Program-made: the position numbers and the translations under genes
In this document: in pieces, positions 63,930-64,000 of the stretch
How positions within the stretch are numbered: the first letter of the stretch is position 1
How the letters are laid out: every line of letters starts with the position of its first letter
The notes under the pieces: generated by a model
What the model was told of the DNA's origin: nothing
Seen by the model: the letters and a program-made list of their open reading frames with translations, nothing else
Database searches by the model: none
DNA from: Flavobacteriales bacterium
GTDB taxonomy: Bacteria > Bacteroidota > Bacteroidia > Flavobacteriales_F > PHOS-HE28
Reading direction: 5' to 3'
DNA length: 64,000 nt
Assembly: GCA_016713865.1 (NCBI GenBank)
Contig: JADJOG010000002.1
Location: forward strand, 62,001 to 126,000

Positions 63930-64000
63930 CTGGCGCTGGAGAAGAGCGTGAAGGTGAAGCCTGAAGGCGCGAATACCTGGCGTTCAGCGTGCAGGACAGC
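63930..64000 (+). repeat. Direct repeat unit 2 (degenerate rng 3' end, cut by window edge)
   Basis: TGTTACTGGCGCTGG onwards matches 63053-63130 with about one base in ten changed and gaps of 1 and 4 bases, so it cannot code for the same peptide. It continues past the window. Confidence 0.75.

Noticed and set aside
63752..63964. 70-codon open frame after the lipoprotein
   Set aside because: It has no protein-like pattern and runs into the degenerate rng repeat.

Overview
The window is a high-GC chromosomal segment from a member of the Bacteroidota. The type IX secretion/gliding genes (a PorP/SprF-type protein, gldK, gldL, gldM, gldN, plus gldE-gldD), a T9SS-type C-terminal sorting domain on a large FG-GAP protein, and a conserved miaB-sigma54 activator-lptE-TPR-secG-groES-groEL cluster all point there. 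The mutY / ssb / gldE / gldD order and the unusually high GC suggest a GC-rich Flavobacteriales-like lineage, possibly an uncultured one; the genus is not decidable from the sequence.

Layout. 1-7.0 kb: end of a MacB/FtsX permease, then minus-strand genes (beta-propeller lipoprotein, DUF1761 protein, AraC regulator, class C beta-lactamase-like hydrolase with TPRs, AlkC/AlkD-type glycosylase). 7.2-12.8 kb: SRPBCC protein, LTA-synthase-like sulfatase-fold membrane enzyme, group 1 glycosyltransferase, OsmC, a 55-aa Lacal_2735-type protein, acyl-lipid desaturase. 13-18.5 kb: DUF4139/MuiA-like protein and a 1250-residue FG-GAP/T9SS secreted protein. 18.6-25.5 kb: one minus-strand cluster with start/stop overlaps: miaB, sigma54 activator, lptE, TPR protein, secG, groES, groEL. 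25.6-27.6 kb: lipoprotein, PepSY-like protein, an extreme G+C block, MsrB. 27.8-41.4 kb: topA, arginase-fold protein, PorP/SprF, gldK-L-M-N (the T9SS core complex and motor), an ABC-F ATPase, and a second gldM. 41.4-50.5 kb: initiator tRNA, era, der, a PKD-like adhesin-type protein, a large secreted protein, a TonB-dependent receptor. 50.6-55.3 kb, minus: EamA transporter, family 2 glycosyltransferase, family 39 glycosyltransferase, PLP trans-sulfuration enzyme. 55.4-64 kb: metal-binding lipoprotein, heme A synthase, gldD/gldE/ssb/mutY, HU/IHF, TPR protein, a 31-aa COX24-like basic protein, RNase G, a collagen-like lipoprotein and a partial duplicate of the RNase G gene end.

Two features stand out. 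First, short palindromic elements made of a left arm and a tandem heptamer run (consensus CCRACTG) lie inside coding regions, twice in miaB and once in lptE, and are read in frame as (R/W)QLAVG(S/N)-like peptides; a different palindrome lies in mutY and a larger nested inverted repeat lies between era and der. Second, roughly twenty reading-frame breaks fall in otherwise well-conserved and often essential genes (miaB, der, topA, gldM, rng, mutY and others). They are most simply explained by residual indels in a long-read assembly, so the gene spans given here join the fragments.
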